Notes: generated by a model not told the origin, from the letters alone. A stretch of DNA of 64,000 nucleotides from Pomphorhynchus laevis (GCA_012934845.2 WNNJ02001959.1:1-64000), one strand, 5' to 3'; shown: positions 41,654-52,428, numbered from the stretch's first letter. A program made the numbers and translations.

Positions 41654-43810
41654 CTATCTTGATAACTTCATACCGGGCCGACGTAGATACGGAAATATCA
41701 CGCTACTACCCATCAAGGAAGCAGCATTGACGACACTCCTTTGCTCATGCTCTCCATTTTGCATGTTGTATGTTCCCGCTAAACGGCTACGCTGATCTGT
41801 TGGAACAGGAAAGCAAACGCTCGGGGTTCGGAAGTTGCGCGGATTAATCGTGTGCCGAGTTTCTGAAGGAACGTGAGAAACACTGGCCCAATCGCTCCTG
41901 TGCTTTTCACCTGCCACTGGTATGAAAATATATTGGAGGCTGTCAATGTTAGCATATTTGTGTACTTTCTCAGTTTCGGCATTCTTTGTCCTTATTCGCG
42001 CTATATACCGAACTGCTAAGGTTGCTGGGCGTTGTGGTATCAACACAAGTGTTCCACAGTAACAGTCTACCTGACGACCAAGGAATCAGTGTTCCACCGT
42101 CAGGTCGACTGTCATCAACCCTGCAGACTCCTGTAGGCTCCAAACGCGAAGGAAAGCCAGCGGACGTCAATGCCTTATTTAGTAGATTGTTAGAGTCGGC
42201 ATGACGGGAATGCCGAGACTTTGATCGGCAACAGCCCAGCCCGTGAGTCCACAAGTTATCAACTCCCTTTTCGCAGATGCACCAATACATAGCACAAAAC
42301 CTGATTCCCAATCAGATTGCGACGACTACTGTGATGCTAGCGTCATCCATGCGAGTGTTTATTGAGCTAACGGGAATAGCGTTCAGAAAATCATCAGCGT
42401 GATCACTACTCATAGGTAGCAGCTTGGCGCGGGCCTCGGTAGTGGTCGCTGAGTTCATAAGAGGCACTTCTTTGACCGAGTAAATAGGATCTTCCCATGT
42501 TTCTGGTGTTCTTTAACCACTGGACACTCCAACCAAGTAAACGCGGACCACTCACGAGCTTCATCGGCGAAATCTTCACTTGCTCCGAAATCATAGTCTG
42601 ATAATCTGGCATCGCCTAGGATTTGAGATACAAATTGTTATGATCCTGAAACGAGGAACTGAAAGCCGGAATGGACATGTTCATGCATGTTGATATGCCC
42701 AATCCACCAGTCTTAATCGGTAGAGAAGACTTGAGCCATACAGAATCGTCGATATGCAAGTTGAGGATGTCCTGCAAAGTCTCTCGAAGCACCAAGTCGT
42801 ACTGTCCGCATACATTGGTTTGGAAGCATGGCGCGCACCGGAGTAGATAATTTAATCGTAGGATGTTGAATGCGTTTCGTAGCAGGAAAATAGCGTCGTG
42901 CCTGGACAATTTCAGCAGGCGAGAGCGGAGCTGTTGGAGCTTATGAATGAATTCTTCCAAAGCAGAATCAACAGAGGATACATCTCTAATCGGGGTGCCC
43001 AAGAGAGTAGCACTGATTGGAGCGACTACCCTGGCGTCCTGTAACAGACAGAAAAGCCTCTGAATCACGTTAAGGTATGTAGATATGATTTCTGATTTTG
43101 CCAGATTCAGGCGAAGACCAACAAAAGCCGCGGAGTGATTGATAAAATCGATGTTGGCAACAAGAAGATCAACGTGGCCGCCGAGAGTGCAATCGTCGAG
43201 GTCCAAATAGGCAAAGGGCTTTTTGTAGACTTCGCCATGTCGACCACTGCCAACGCGAGCAAACCTGGTCCAAGGGGATTGCCCTGCTGTATGCCGACTG
43301 ATGAGTCGATCACGTTTTTGCCAAAGTGCAGGTTGCTTGGTTCCAGGTAGCATTCGTTTACGAAAGACGATAAACGTGGTATACTCTGATTGACACATCT
43401 CAACATGAAGCCGCGATCGACACTATTAAAAACATTATGAAAATCCAGCTTTACCATTGCCGTATCCCTGTGTAAACAAGATTTCAAGAAGGACCTCCCG
43501 GCGTGAACTGCAGCTTCGGCTCCCCTTGTGACGCCAACTCCTAGCTGATGATGAAGGAAAACATTTCGGAGTATGTCACAAGCGTACTGACTGGCTAGTT
43601 TAGCAATTGGGCGGCGCAGCGTATAACCGATGGCGATTGGTCGAACACCCCACACTTCTTTCGGAAGGCCAACAAGCGAGCACCGTAAAAATGGGACGAA
43701 TGGCAGGGTGAACTGTTCCGGATAGAATAGTGTTCGACAAATACACCAAAGACGCTATCAGGTGATTGCCATCTGGGCCACTCGAGGGTCCAATAAGGTC
43801 CAACAAGTTA
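41654..43810 (-). mobile_element. GVRP-type LINE, broken copy 4 (best preserved)
   Basis: RT at 43107-43655 with WGVRPIAIGYTLRRPIAKLA, GVTRGAEAAVHAGRSFL, AMVKLDFHNVFNSVDRGF (motif A) and SSVGIQQGNPLGPGLLALAV (motif B). The next piece (42616-43398) holds YLDLDDCTLGG, where the catalytic DD of motif C lies, GLRLNLAKSEII, and a C-terminal region ending SLPIKTGGLGISTCMNM. The C-terminal knuckle and nuclease region is at 41970-42311, with THGLGCCRSKSRHSRHAD, SRPDGGTLIPWSSGRLLLW, then the helix at 41654-42046. Frame changes near 43110-43400, 42600 and 42010. It shows the class clearly and helps assign the other three copies. Confidence 0.75.
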
Positions 43811-43814
43811 AATT

Positions 43815-45045
43815 TAATTATTTTGTTAAATTAAATTATGAATTATAAATTGATAAACTAATCCGAATATTTTAAAATTCTATTATAATGTGACCATCGA
43901 AATATTCCGGTATTTTGGAAACGCGTTAGCTGCCGATTCAATACCAACATTTTCAGCTTTTGTAAGATTACGATTATTCAACTAGTTTTGGGCTTTTAGT
44001 TTCATTGAATTAAATAATAAAAATAGCATTTTATAACAAAAGCATTTAACAATAGCATTTACACAATTCTATTATTATATTAAATGCTATTGCTTTTATT
44101 TTTTTTAATTAAAATAATATCTAAATGGTAGGATAACGAGGTCCATAATTCTTATCAATATTTATGGTAGCTGTTGATTTTTAAAGGATTTTTAAAAGCG
44201 CGGACAAATGCGATCCATTTAAAAAAATGCTTATTTTAAAAATTAATTGTAAAATTGTATTAACTTCAAAGTAGCTACTCTGAAAAATTAGATAATACAA
44301 TATTTTAAGTCCCAATGAAGAATTACTTACACGGTTATTCATAATTTTAAATGTAAGCATTTTAAATTTAGACAATAACGTAAGATAAATGTTCAGTGAT
44401 TGCGATTAGTGATGTTTTATGTTCAGTAGCTGCGATTGATGTCAATTATCGTCGAAGGTGACCATTGCAATCACTAAAAAATAAATAGCGAACCTTGAAT
44501 TATATTTAGTTTAACATATTTATGACGAATTGCGGTTTGCAAATGTGAAAATTAAAATGTATTATAAAGAATTGGCAGTTTATTTTAATTTTTCAAGTAT
44601 CAAGAGCTAATTATTAAGATACGATTAAATCTAAAAGTTTGATTTAAATTAAACAAAATTTAATTTAAATTAAATTTAATTTAATTTAATTAATTTTAAT
44701 TTAAATTAAATTAAAATTTTTATAAATTTTATCATGAAATTTTTTGATGGAAATGTTGTCACAAAATGATGTCAAATGATCGTTAAGTAGCAAAGAGTAA
44801 TCAAGAAGAAAGTAAGCGGAGAATGAATACGCAATGGAAAAAGTTATATGAACTTGATAAAACAATGTTAAATATGCAAGAATGGATAAGTGTGATGATC
44901 ATCATGACGGAAAATTTGTATTAAAGATCTAATAAAATGGACTATGTAAATTTGTATGGAGAATTAATACAGTATATTTTATTAAATTAATAAAATATTT
45001 AAAAATAATAAAAATGCTCAAATATTAAAAGTAGTAATATAGTTT
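43815..45045. other. Non-coding AT-rich stretch
   Basis: Contains TTTAATTTAAATTAAATT runs around 44640-44710. The minus frame 44181-44375 is unremarkable. No gene is supported. Confidence 0.4.
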
Positions 45046-45325
45046 TATACCTCACCTGCCGATTCCCTGCCTACCCCCATACTTAAATCAATATGCTCAT
45101 CAATATTCCCTTTCGTCACCACATTGTATAACTCGTCCATCCGCAGTCGTATCTTTCCTTTACACTTGAAATCCGCCATCGTTCGTCTCCTCCTTAAGAA
45201 ACATTCGCTCGACCCCCCACTTTTTTCTAGCTATCGCTCCATTTCACTCCTCCGTATTCGTTCTAAGCTCTTAGAACGCCTTATCTTAATACAAATCAAC
45301 GTTTATCTCTCTTCGTCCAATCTAT

Positions 45326-45415
45326 AACCTGAAGATGCTAATAGAAGTTAGCGAAATATCGGAAATAATTTCCTCTTTTCTTTGATCTAGCTCCAATAAT
45401 TATTTATTAATAATA
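45326..45415 (+). mobile_element. Roughly 90-base hammerhead-bearing insertion inside LINE B
   Basis: Between the LINE words SSSNL and PPFQ the partial copy contains about 90 bases absent from the full LINE at 50955-50970. The insertion starts with the hammerhead-like core, continues CTTTGATCTAGCTCCAATAA and ends TTATTAATAATAAT. The same roughly 85-base text is at 10877-10960 and 55162-55245. It behaves like an extremely 5'-truncated retroelement whose retained 3' end carries the core. Confidence 0.65.
45329..45360 (+). ncRNA. Hammerhead-like core, CUGAAGA family (best copy)
   Basis: Order: CUGAAGA (fits CUGANGA), one extra U, GCUAA-UAGAAG-UUAGC (5-bp stem II), GAAA, then UAUC, which gives a minimal A-U/U-A stem III and C at the cleavage position. 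Stem I would need flanking sequence or a dimer. Box order and spacing are those of a type I or dimeric hammerhead. Not shown to cleave. Confidence 0.55.
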
Positions 45416-46627
45416 ATTTTACCCTCCTTTCCAATCCGCTTTCCGCTCTAATCACTCTACAGAAATCGCCTGCATGAAAATATAACACAACCTACTAATT
45501 TCTCGTGACAAGGCTATATATAGTGTTCTCATATCACTCGACTTCAACATCATTGATCACTCCATCTTCCTTTCTCGCTTTCGTTATGATTACGGCTTTA
45601 CTCCTTCTCGTAGCATGGATTGCCTTATATCTATCCGACCGTTATTTACACGTATGTACAAATGCATCATCCTCTCCTCCTATCCCTATTTTCTGCGGGT
45701 CCCACAAGGTTTAGTCTTAAATCCCTGCTTTTCTCTCTTATACTTGGAGATATCTCTCCCTTTATCAAACCTTACTGCTTTAACGGTAATGACATCCTCA
45801 TCTATAATCATGCACCCACCCATCGCATACACGATATCTGCATTTCTGCCTCGAACTGCCTTTCTTCTATCTAAAACGTCTCTCCCATCTTCGTCTCTTT
45901 CTAAACCCAGACAAGTCCAAAACAATGTAGATCTTCCCCCGTCAACCTAATATATCTCCTCCCCTGTATCTTTTGCTTCATCAATCATCTCCATAGTCCG
46001 CAATCTCACTTTCTTAGAATTCCATTTCGATGATCACCTTTCTCTTAAACCATTCGTCCGTGACAAGGTCCGCTCATCTAACTAAATTCTCCGTGACACG
46101 CGTTTTATCGCCCCCTTATCGATTTCCGTTCTTGTATGTATTTCTTTCATCGCTTCTCTTCTCTAAAATCGATTACTGCCTCAGCCTTTTCATCAAATTT
46201 CCATCATCCTACCCCTACAACACATCATCAACCCTGGCGTTCGAGTGCTCCTACGTATCCGTCGCTTCGACGACACATCTACATATCTTGCCTAACTCTC
46301 CTGGCCACCATCCATATCCGCATCCAACTCCGCTTTCTTCTCGTCACTTTTAATCTCATCACTATCGGCTCCCCATCGTTCATCAACCACCCTTTCTTAG
46401 ACGACACTCACCCTACCTTTCTATCGATGCGTTCCCGTCATTCGCTCTTACTCTACACTCCCAATTACTCCAACAACTGTGGTTTCCGATCCTTCTTCGT
46501 CGACGCCCCACACGCCTGGAATCAGCTCCATTTCGACGTCATTCGAGCTCCCTCCTTTATTACATTCAAATACCGCCTCCGTTCCCACCTTCTCGACACG
46601 TGATTTAGATTTTTTGTGGTCATGTAA

Positions 46628-46643
46628 GCGTGAGCTGACACGC
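46628..46643 (+). other. LINE B 3'-terminal hairpin, copy 2
   Basis: GCGTG-AGCTGA-CACGC within GTAAGCG...CGCATTTGCCAC. The fifth pair is G-C here and A-T in the copy at 52224, a compensated change. It probably marks the 3' structure read by the RT, as in CR1/L2-like elements. Confidence 0.65.
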
Positions 46644-46669
46644 ATTTGCCACGTAAAAATCCTTTTTTA

Positions 46670-47265
46670 ATATAAAGTTATAAAATTAGAGCTATATTTT
46701 AAATAAAAATTTCTAACAAAAATTAGTGAGTATATAAATCAAATATTTGTCACAAAATGATACATCCACTCAAACAATAATATTTAACAAATATAAAATA
46801 TAAAAATTCGTGTTATATTAATTGATTTGGGTCAACATTAATAAATTTAATTAATATATTTAAGAATTATAATAAATAAAAATTTAATTAATTAATTTTT
46901 TAATTCAATTAAAAATCATTAATCGTTAATTATTAATAATTTAACAGCCATAAATACAAATGGGATTAAACATATTTATGTTAAATAAATATGGCAGAGA
47001 AAATAAAATAATTCTAACCTCATATAACTGGTTTAGAGATTTTCACATTTTCAGGTGAGCAGTAGAAACGATAATAAAAACTGAATCTATTTTGCTAGCA
47101 TAATTATATTGTGAGTTTTATTTAGTCCATGTGCCTTTCGCCTTAGGTAAAATCAAGAAGTTACATTTATATAAAAATTTTATCAAACAGAAAATAGTAA
47201 AATATATAAATTAACACAATATTATTAAAAATAAATTTAAAATCATTGGCGAAAAATTTTTCGTG
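46670..47265. other. Non-coding AT-rich stretch
   Basis: No gene or repeat family seen between LINE B copy 2 and the inverted repeat at 47272. Confidence 0.4.
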
Positions 47266-47271
47266 TAGTCT

Positions 47272-47331
47272 AAATTCCTAGAAATCTCAATTCCTAGAAA
47301 TTGCAGTTCCTAGAAATCTCAATTCCTGTAA
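47272..47331. repeat. Left arm of inverted repeat flanking a 5.4 kb segment
   Basis: Four imperfect units of TCCTAGAAATCTCAAT, ending TTCCTGTAACAAAAAAA. The reverse complement lies at 52611-52672 (TTTTACAGGAATTGAGATTT and on). The two arms could be the termini of a DNA transposon or foldback element into which the LINE and tandem arrays have inserted. Confidence 0.65.
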
Positions 47332-47370
47332 CAAAAAAATTGTACGTGCGAATTAGTACGTGCGATCTAG

Positions 47371-47590
47371 TACGTGCGATCTCCTTTGAGCAAAGCCTAC
47401 TTGAAGTGAAAGGAGAGCACTTCCACAGTGATGATAAAAAATAGAAGCAAGAAGATTACTAAGTGGTGGTAGACCTACGTGCGATCTCCTTTGAGCAAAG
47501 CCTACTTGAAGTAAAAGGAGAGCACTTCCACAGTGATGATAAAAAAAGCAAAAAGAAGCAAAAATAGAAGCAAGAAGATTACTTAAAAAG
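47371..47590. repeat. 105-base tandem duplication
   Basis: TACGTGCGATCTCCTTTGAG begins at 47371 and again at 47476, followed by matching AAAGCCTACTTGAAGT and AGCACTTCCACAGTGATGAT. The second copy is slightly expanded by AAAGAAGCAA units. In one frame both copies read VKGEHFHSDDKK, so the unit may be a duplicated piece of coding sequence from the element bounded by the inverted repeats. Confidence 0.75.
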
Positions 47591-47641
47591 ATTACTTAGA
47601 AGATTACTTGAAATTTGTCTTGGTTATATTAAGTTCTATAC

Positions 47642-47960
47642 AATTATTCCTGTCAGTTCCAGATTATTCCTGTCAGTTCCAGATTATTCCTGTCAGTTCC
47701 AGATTATTCCTGTCAGTTCCATATTATTCCTGTCAGTTTCATATTATTCCTGTCATTTCCAGATTATTCCTGTCAGTTCCAGATTATTCCTGTCAGTTCC
47801 AGATTATTCCTGTCAGTTCCAGATTATTCCTGTCAGTTCCAGATTATTCCTGTCAGTTCCAGATTATTCCTGTCAGTTCCAGATTATTCCTGTCAGTTCC
47901 AGATTATTCCTGTCAGTTCCAGATTATTCCTGTCAGTTCCAGATTATTCCTGTCAGTTCC
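47642..47960. repeat. 20-bp tandem minisatellite, about 16 units
   Basis: Unit ATTATTCCTGTCAGTTCCAG, repeated head to tail with only three or four substitutions clustered near 47720-47760. The 20-base period is not a multiple of three, so the open frame across it reads three phases in turn and is a by-product. It has no spacers and is not a CRISPR array. Confidence 0.95.
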
Positions 47961-48157
47961 GCTCGCTACGCTCGCGGATTGAGCTCAATCTATCGATAAA
48001 AGGTCATGCCTAAAAAGCGCGATCTCAGATCCCTGTTCCTGATCAAGAATCTTCCACATCGGAATACAATGATGGTTATACCAGCTTTGAAGTTGGATGT
48101 GATTCCAAAGATTGCGATGTATGGACACTTGTTCGTGTTAAAATATCCGACCACTCG

Positions 48158-49331
48158 GTGTATAAACGTAAACATTTCACTTGCGGTTTTTGTAAATCAG
48201 TACGACTACTACAGTTATCCTGCTCCTCTACTCCTGTATCACACACGACAACTCAGACCAATGCTGTTTTAGATGTTTCTCTCACATCAACACCTGACTT
48301 CGCATCTTATAATCCCATTATTAAACCTACTCTCTCACACACTCCTTGTTCAACTACGTACCAAACTTCCATTAATCTTTCTCATTCTAACAATGCTAAC
48401 GGCAAAGCTTTTCATCTCGTACCTCCTCTTTCCTATTCCTCCCCCAATCTAAATAAATCTCAAACTTCTTTATTCTCCTCACGTACTCCTTACTCGACCT
48501 CCCCTGTATCACCTCTCAATAATTTACACCCTTCCATCAAAATCATTGCCAGTAACATTTCCGATCAACCGATTCAACACTCCATTCCTGTTACTCATGC
48601 CCTAACCTATTTTAATTCTCCTTACTCTACCTCCCACGTAACACTTCCAAATAATTTACATCCTTCATTAAAAATCATATCCAGTCACATCACTGATCAA
48701 CCGATTCAACACCCCGCTCCTGTCACACTTGCTCCAACCAATATTAATTCTCTATCAAGCACCCCTGTCATTTCCACTTCTATCTGCTCATCTGCCTCGA
48801 CTCCTACCAGCTCTGTCCGTCCACCACTTCCACGAAATCGTTTTCCTTCGCGCGATCGCTGTATAATCATATCAAACTTAAAGCTTTCCGAATCTGCTTC
48901 TCCACAATCTCGCCTCGATGATGATGTATCTGCTTTCAGGTCTATCCTAGCAACCATTCTTCCTGATGATAACCCATCCCTCTTCAATAATATCGATCCT
49001 GTATCCTTTATTCGTTTAAACAAATCCACTAAATCCAATCATCTCAGTCCTCCACTCTTAAAAATCGTTTTCCGACATAGTTCACATGCCTCTTCTGTAC
49101 TCTCCCAACGCTTTAAACTTCTTACCACTTCATCTACCTTGCCGTATCTTTCCTGACCGCTGCCCTTCTGATATAGTCCAGCTCAATTTAGCTCGCATTG
49201 AGAAACATCGACGTGAAACAAACGTCGAGTCATCCTTATATATACGTCAAATCAACGGAAATTTTCACGTTGTACACACAAGGCCAAAAATTCGATGGCG
49301 TCCCATCTCTCCCCCTTGTCTTCTTCGCTAG
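48158..49331 (+). pseudogene. LINE family B ORF1 protein, frame-changed once
   Basis: Opens with HFTCGFCKSVRLLQLSCS, the same CxFC motif as LINE A ORF1. A long serine/threonine/proline-rich linker contains two near-repeats (FSSRTPYSTSPVSPLNNLHP / FNSPYSTSHVTLPNNLHPSL). The C-terminal domain has RDRCIIISNLKLSESASPQS then RLDDDVSAFRS, matching PQSRLDDD of LINE A. The frame shifts near 49090-49150 and the last part (49086-49331) ends VVHTRPKIRW RPISP, where LINE A ends VVKWRPTVRWHPLLL. So the two families share one ORF1 type. Confidence 0.8.
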
Positions 49332-50263
49332 TCAATCTCGCTCCTAAGCATACTTTTCATCTTAGTCTCTTCAACACTCGCTCCATTCTTCATAAAGCTG
49401 ATATGCCTCTCGATATCTTCGATCAATTATCTATCGGTATTCTCTGTATGACCGAATCCTGGCACTCTGACTCCGACGATCTTGCTATTCGTCGTCTATG
49501 TCGCTCTGGTTGTTCTCTAGTTGAATCAGCTCGTCAAATTGCATATCATACATCTACTGCTTCTAACCATGGCGGTATTGTTGCCATTGCTCGTCACCCA
49601 ATGTCTTTACGTAAAATCAACGTTAACATCCGTTACACTTCGTTCGAATTACTCATATGCAGATTATCAACGCCTTTCCCTCTGGAACTTGTGATTGTAT
49701 ACCGTCCAGGTTCAGTTGCCCCATCACGTATCTTCTTTACCGAACTTGCAGATCTTATGTCTCACTGTTCATTGTCTTATACTCCTTTTGTTCTCGGTGA
49801 CTTTAACATTCGTCTTGATCGCCCGTCTGACTCTGACTCTATCACTTTAACTAATCTTTATTCTGATTTTAATTATAAAATACTTTCAACAAGGCCAACT
49901 CATATTCTCGGCGGTGCTCTCGACATCATTGCTGTTCCTAACTGCTTCAATGACTATACCTCCTTGTCAATTACTGATTCTGGTTTGTCCGATCATTTCC
50001 TTGTCACTCTTACTCGTCCCCATCATCCTTCTCCGCCTTTACCAATATCCACACCAAGTCGACCCTGGAAACTTCTCGATATCCCTATCCTCTGCACAGC
50101 CTTACTCAATTCTTCACTTTTTTCACTTCCTCTTAACTATCTCTCTCCCGATGATCTCTGCATTCTGTTTGATTCTGAACTTACGTCGATCCTCAATAAC
50201 CTTGTACCTAGTCGACTTCGACGTTCCCAGCGCTTGCGCCATGCTCCCTGGTTCGATTCTTGA
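49295..50263 (+). pseudogene. LINE family B ORF2, APE-type endonuclease
   Basis: Starts at the ATG inside the RW codons of ORF1, overlapping it by 37 bases. Motifs: SLFNTRSILHKADM, ILCMTESWHSDS (E), NHGGIVAIARH, LVIVYRPGSVAP, FVLGDFNIRLDR and DSGLSDHFLVTL (D-H). The frame runs out at 50263 and the downstream RT is one frame away, so a single indel near 50240 splits ORF2. Confidence 0.88.
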
Positions 50264-51311
50264 ATGTAGTCTTTCTAAGCGTCGACTCCGTCACTCTTTT
50301 CGTATGTATAAACGCTTTCTTAAACGTTCTCCTAACTCACCCCCTCCAAATCTTCGTGATTCCTACTTTTCTCAACGCCGTTCATATCTCATTCTTATAC
50401 GTACTAAACGTACTCTCTTTTGGCGAAATCAACTCGAGTCATCTTCCAACTCTAAATCTCATTGGAAAATCTTAAACTCAATTCTTTCACGATCATCTAC
50501 CCCTTGTAATATAAATCATGATAAATTTTCTTCTTATCTACAAACTAAGCTATCTAATTTACTTTCCCTACTACCCATAGCCCCCTTGTACCCACTCTTC
50601 TCTTTAAATACTTCCCTCCCAGAACTATTCCACCTTCTTCCCGTTTCGTCTGATGAAGTTTCTTCGGTTCTGCTGTCATTACCTAATAAAACCTCTCCTT
50701 CTGACCCAATTCCCACTCACTTGCTTAAAAATATCTGCTCCTCTATCTTACCCTTCCTAACCACATTGTTCAACTCGTCCATCCGTAGCCGTACATTTCC
50801 TTCCATCTGGAAATGCGCCACTGTTCGTCCTCTCATCAAAAAGCAATCTCTCGACTCTTCACTACCATCTTCGTACCGTCCTATTTCACTTCTTCCAACT
50901 CTCTCTAAACTCCTTGAGCGTCTCGTTCTTAAGCAAGTTAATACATATCTCTTTTCCTCTAACTTATTTCCTCCCTTCCAAGCCGCTTTTCGCTCTAATT
51001 ACTCTACCGAAATTGCATGTCTTAAAGTTTATAATGACTTACTCATATCGCGAGATCATAAATTATGTAGTGTCATAGTTTCTCTTGATCTATCGTTTGC
51101 TTTTGACCTCGTCGATCACTCGATTCTTCTCCATCGCCTTCGTCATGATTATGGCTTCTCTTTACCCACTGTATCATGGTTTTCTTCATATCTATCAAAC
51201 CGTACATTTCGCGTCTATTCTAACTCTTCTCTCTCCCATCCTTCGTCCATTCCGTATGGTGTTCCACAATGCTCCGTATTAGGCCCTGTGCTTTTCTCTT
51301 CTACTCGGTGA
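50240..51311 (+). pseudogene. LINE family B ORF2, connector and RT to motif B
   Basis: Read from about 50240 in the frame open from 49914. It contains SLPNKTSPSDPIPTHLLKNI, VRPLIKKQSLDSSLPSSYRP, ISLLPTLSKLLERLV, FQAAFRSNYSTEIACLKVYN, VSLDLSFAFDLVDHSIL (motif A) and YGVPQCSVLGPVLF (motif B, with C where G of PQG is usual). A frame change follows motif B near 51300. Confidence 0.85.
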
Positions 51312-51312
51312 T

Positions 51313-52194
51313 TTGTCTTCGATTTCTCATAAATTTAAATTCCATGTTATGCAATATGCTGATGACATTCTCATCTATGCTCATGCACCTGTTTATCGTA
51401 TTCACGATCTTAGTGTTTCTGTTTCCGACTGTCTTGTCTCAATTTCCAATCATCTTTATTCCCTTCGTCTTTCTCTGAATCTTGATAAATCCAAAATTAT
51501 GTGGATCCTACCTCAACGCCTCGGCTTCGAACCTCCCTCCGTATCATTAAATTCTACAATTCTTCCTATCGTTGATAATTTCGTTTTCCTAGGCTTCCAT
51601 TATGACAACCGACTTTCACTTAAACCTTTCGTTAGAGATAAAGTACGCTCATCTACCTTGATACTCCGCAACCTCCGTCAAGTTCGTAGATTGATCGATT
51701 TCCCTTCTTGTATGACTCTCATATCATCTCTCCTTTTTTCTAGACTCGATTATTGTCTTAGTCTATTTTCTAACTCACCTAAATCCACTCTTCTTCCCCT
51801 ACAACGCATCGTCAACGCAGCTGTCCGAATTCTCCTTCGTCTTCGTCGTTTTGATCATACATCCTACCATCTTGCTTCTCTCGATTTGCCTACAATTTAT
51901 TGTCGTGTTCAAATTCGACTTCTTATCGTTGCTTTCCGCCTTGTAACTTTTCATACCCCTTCATTTCTCAACCTTCCTTTTCTTGATAATTCTCGTCCTG
52001 TTTACCGTTCATTGCGTTCCTGTAATTCCCTTCTTTTACATGTCCCAAACTACTCTACCTCCTTTGGACTCCGCTCCTTCCTGGTGGCTGCTCCTCTATC
52101 GTGGAATCATCTGCCCATTCATATACGCCAATCAACTTCCCTGCAGTGCTTCAAACGACAAATCCGATCCCATTTAAACAATTTATCTGCTTGA
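51313..52194 (+). pseudogene. LINE family B ORF2, RT motif C and C-terminus
   Basis: FKFHVMQYADDILIYAHAPV (catalytic YADD), LRLSLNLDKSKIMWILP, VDNFVFLGFHYDNRLSLKPF, then a C-terminal region with LFSRLDYCLSLFSN, RIVNAAVRILL and LSWNHLPIHIRQSTSLQCF before the stop at 52192. The same C-terminus is recovered at 46136-46603 and 55415-55831. Confidence 0.88.
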
Positions 52195-52223
52195 CTTTTT
52201 CATTTTTGTTTGTGGACTTGTAA

Positions 52224-52240
52224 GCGTACAGCTTGTACGC
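52224..52240 (+). other. LINE B 3'-terminal hairpin, copy 1
   Basis: GCGTACA-GCT-TGTACGC, a perfect 7-bp stem with a 3-base loop, 29 bases after the ORF2 stop and ahead of the ATT-type tail. Confidence 0.75.
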
Positions 52241-52281
52241 ATTTGCCACATTAAATAAATTTGTATTATTATTGTATTATT

Positions 52282-52428
52282 AGTGGCGGTAGACCTAAAA
52301 CCAGAAGAAGAATATATGTTATACAAGAGGATAAGATTAAAAACCTCTGGGAACGCTATTTAAATGGGGAGATTGATCTATTTAGTCTCATGTTTGATCT
52401 TAAAGAGGCTATAAAAATAAATATTTAA
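52282..52428 (+). CDS. Orphan C-terminal coding fragment after LINE B
   Basis: Directly after the LINE tail, 48 codons are open to a TAA: SGGRPKTRRRIYVIQEDK, then IKNLWERYLNGEIDLFSLMF and DLKEAIKINI. The leading basic GRPKTRRR looks like an AT-hook or DNA-binding segment. The nucleotide word AGTGGYGGTAGACC also occurs at 47462-47475, before the minisatellite and LINE. So the fragment probably belongs to the element bounded by the inverted repeats and was split by the LINE. I do not recognise the protein. Confidence 0.45.
   Translation, partial: SGGRPKTRRRIYVIQEDKIKNLWERYLNGEIDLFSLMFDLKEAIKINI

Larger units (their letters stand above)
45060..46665 (+). mobile_element. LINE family B, 5'-truncated copy with an inserted hammerhead unit
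   Basis: RT-domain text parallels 50760-52180 of the full copy: YRSISLLRIRSKLLERLILI (45124-45327), then after an insertion the QSAFRSN stretch, motif A region, RVPQGLVLNPC-like motif B and the C-terminal PHAWNQLHF stretch (46136-46603). Numerous frame changes, so it is older than the 47990 copy. It ends with the conserved 3' hairpin (46628-46643). A roughly 90-base unit (45326-45415) interrupts the coding text. Confidence 0.8.
47990..52275 (+). mobile_element. LINE family B, nearly complete copy
   Basis: A CR1/L2-like two-ORF LINE. ORF1 is at 48158-49331 (one frame change near 49100-49150). ORF2 starts at 49295 with the endonuclease (to about 50240), then RT in another frame (50240-51311) and the RT C-terminus (51313-52194). 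The 3' UTR is short: GTAAGCG hairpin, then AATAAATTTGTATTATTATT. Only about three frame changes separate it from an intact element. The coding text is C- and T-rich, unlike the surroundings. Confidence 0.9.

Noticed and set aside
47642-47960. Possible CRISPR-like array
   Set aside because: The repeats are head to tail with no spacers, and the context is eukaryotic.
47608-47982. Open frame of 124 codons with a repeated SVPDYSCQFQIIPV pattern
   Set aside because: It is the three-phase reading of the 20-base minisatellite; no independent coding evidence.
48706-49038. Minus-strand open frame of 110 codons
   Set aside because: Antisense shadow of LINE B ORF1, whose proline/serine-rich codons leave the other strand open.
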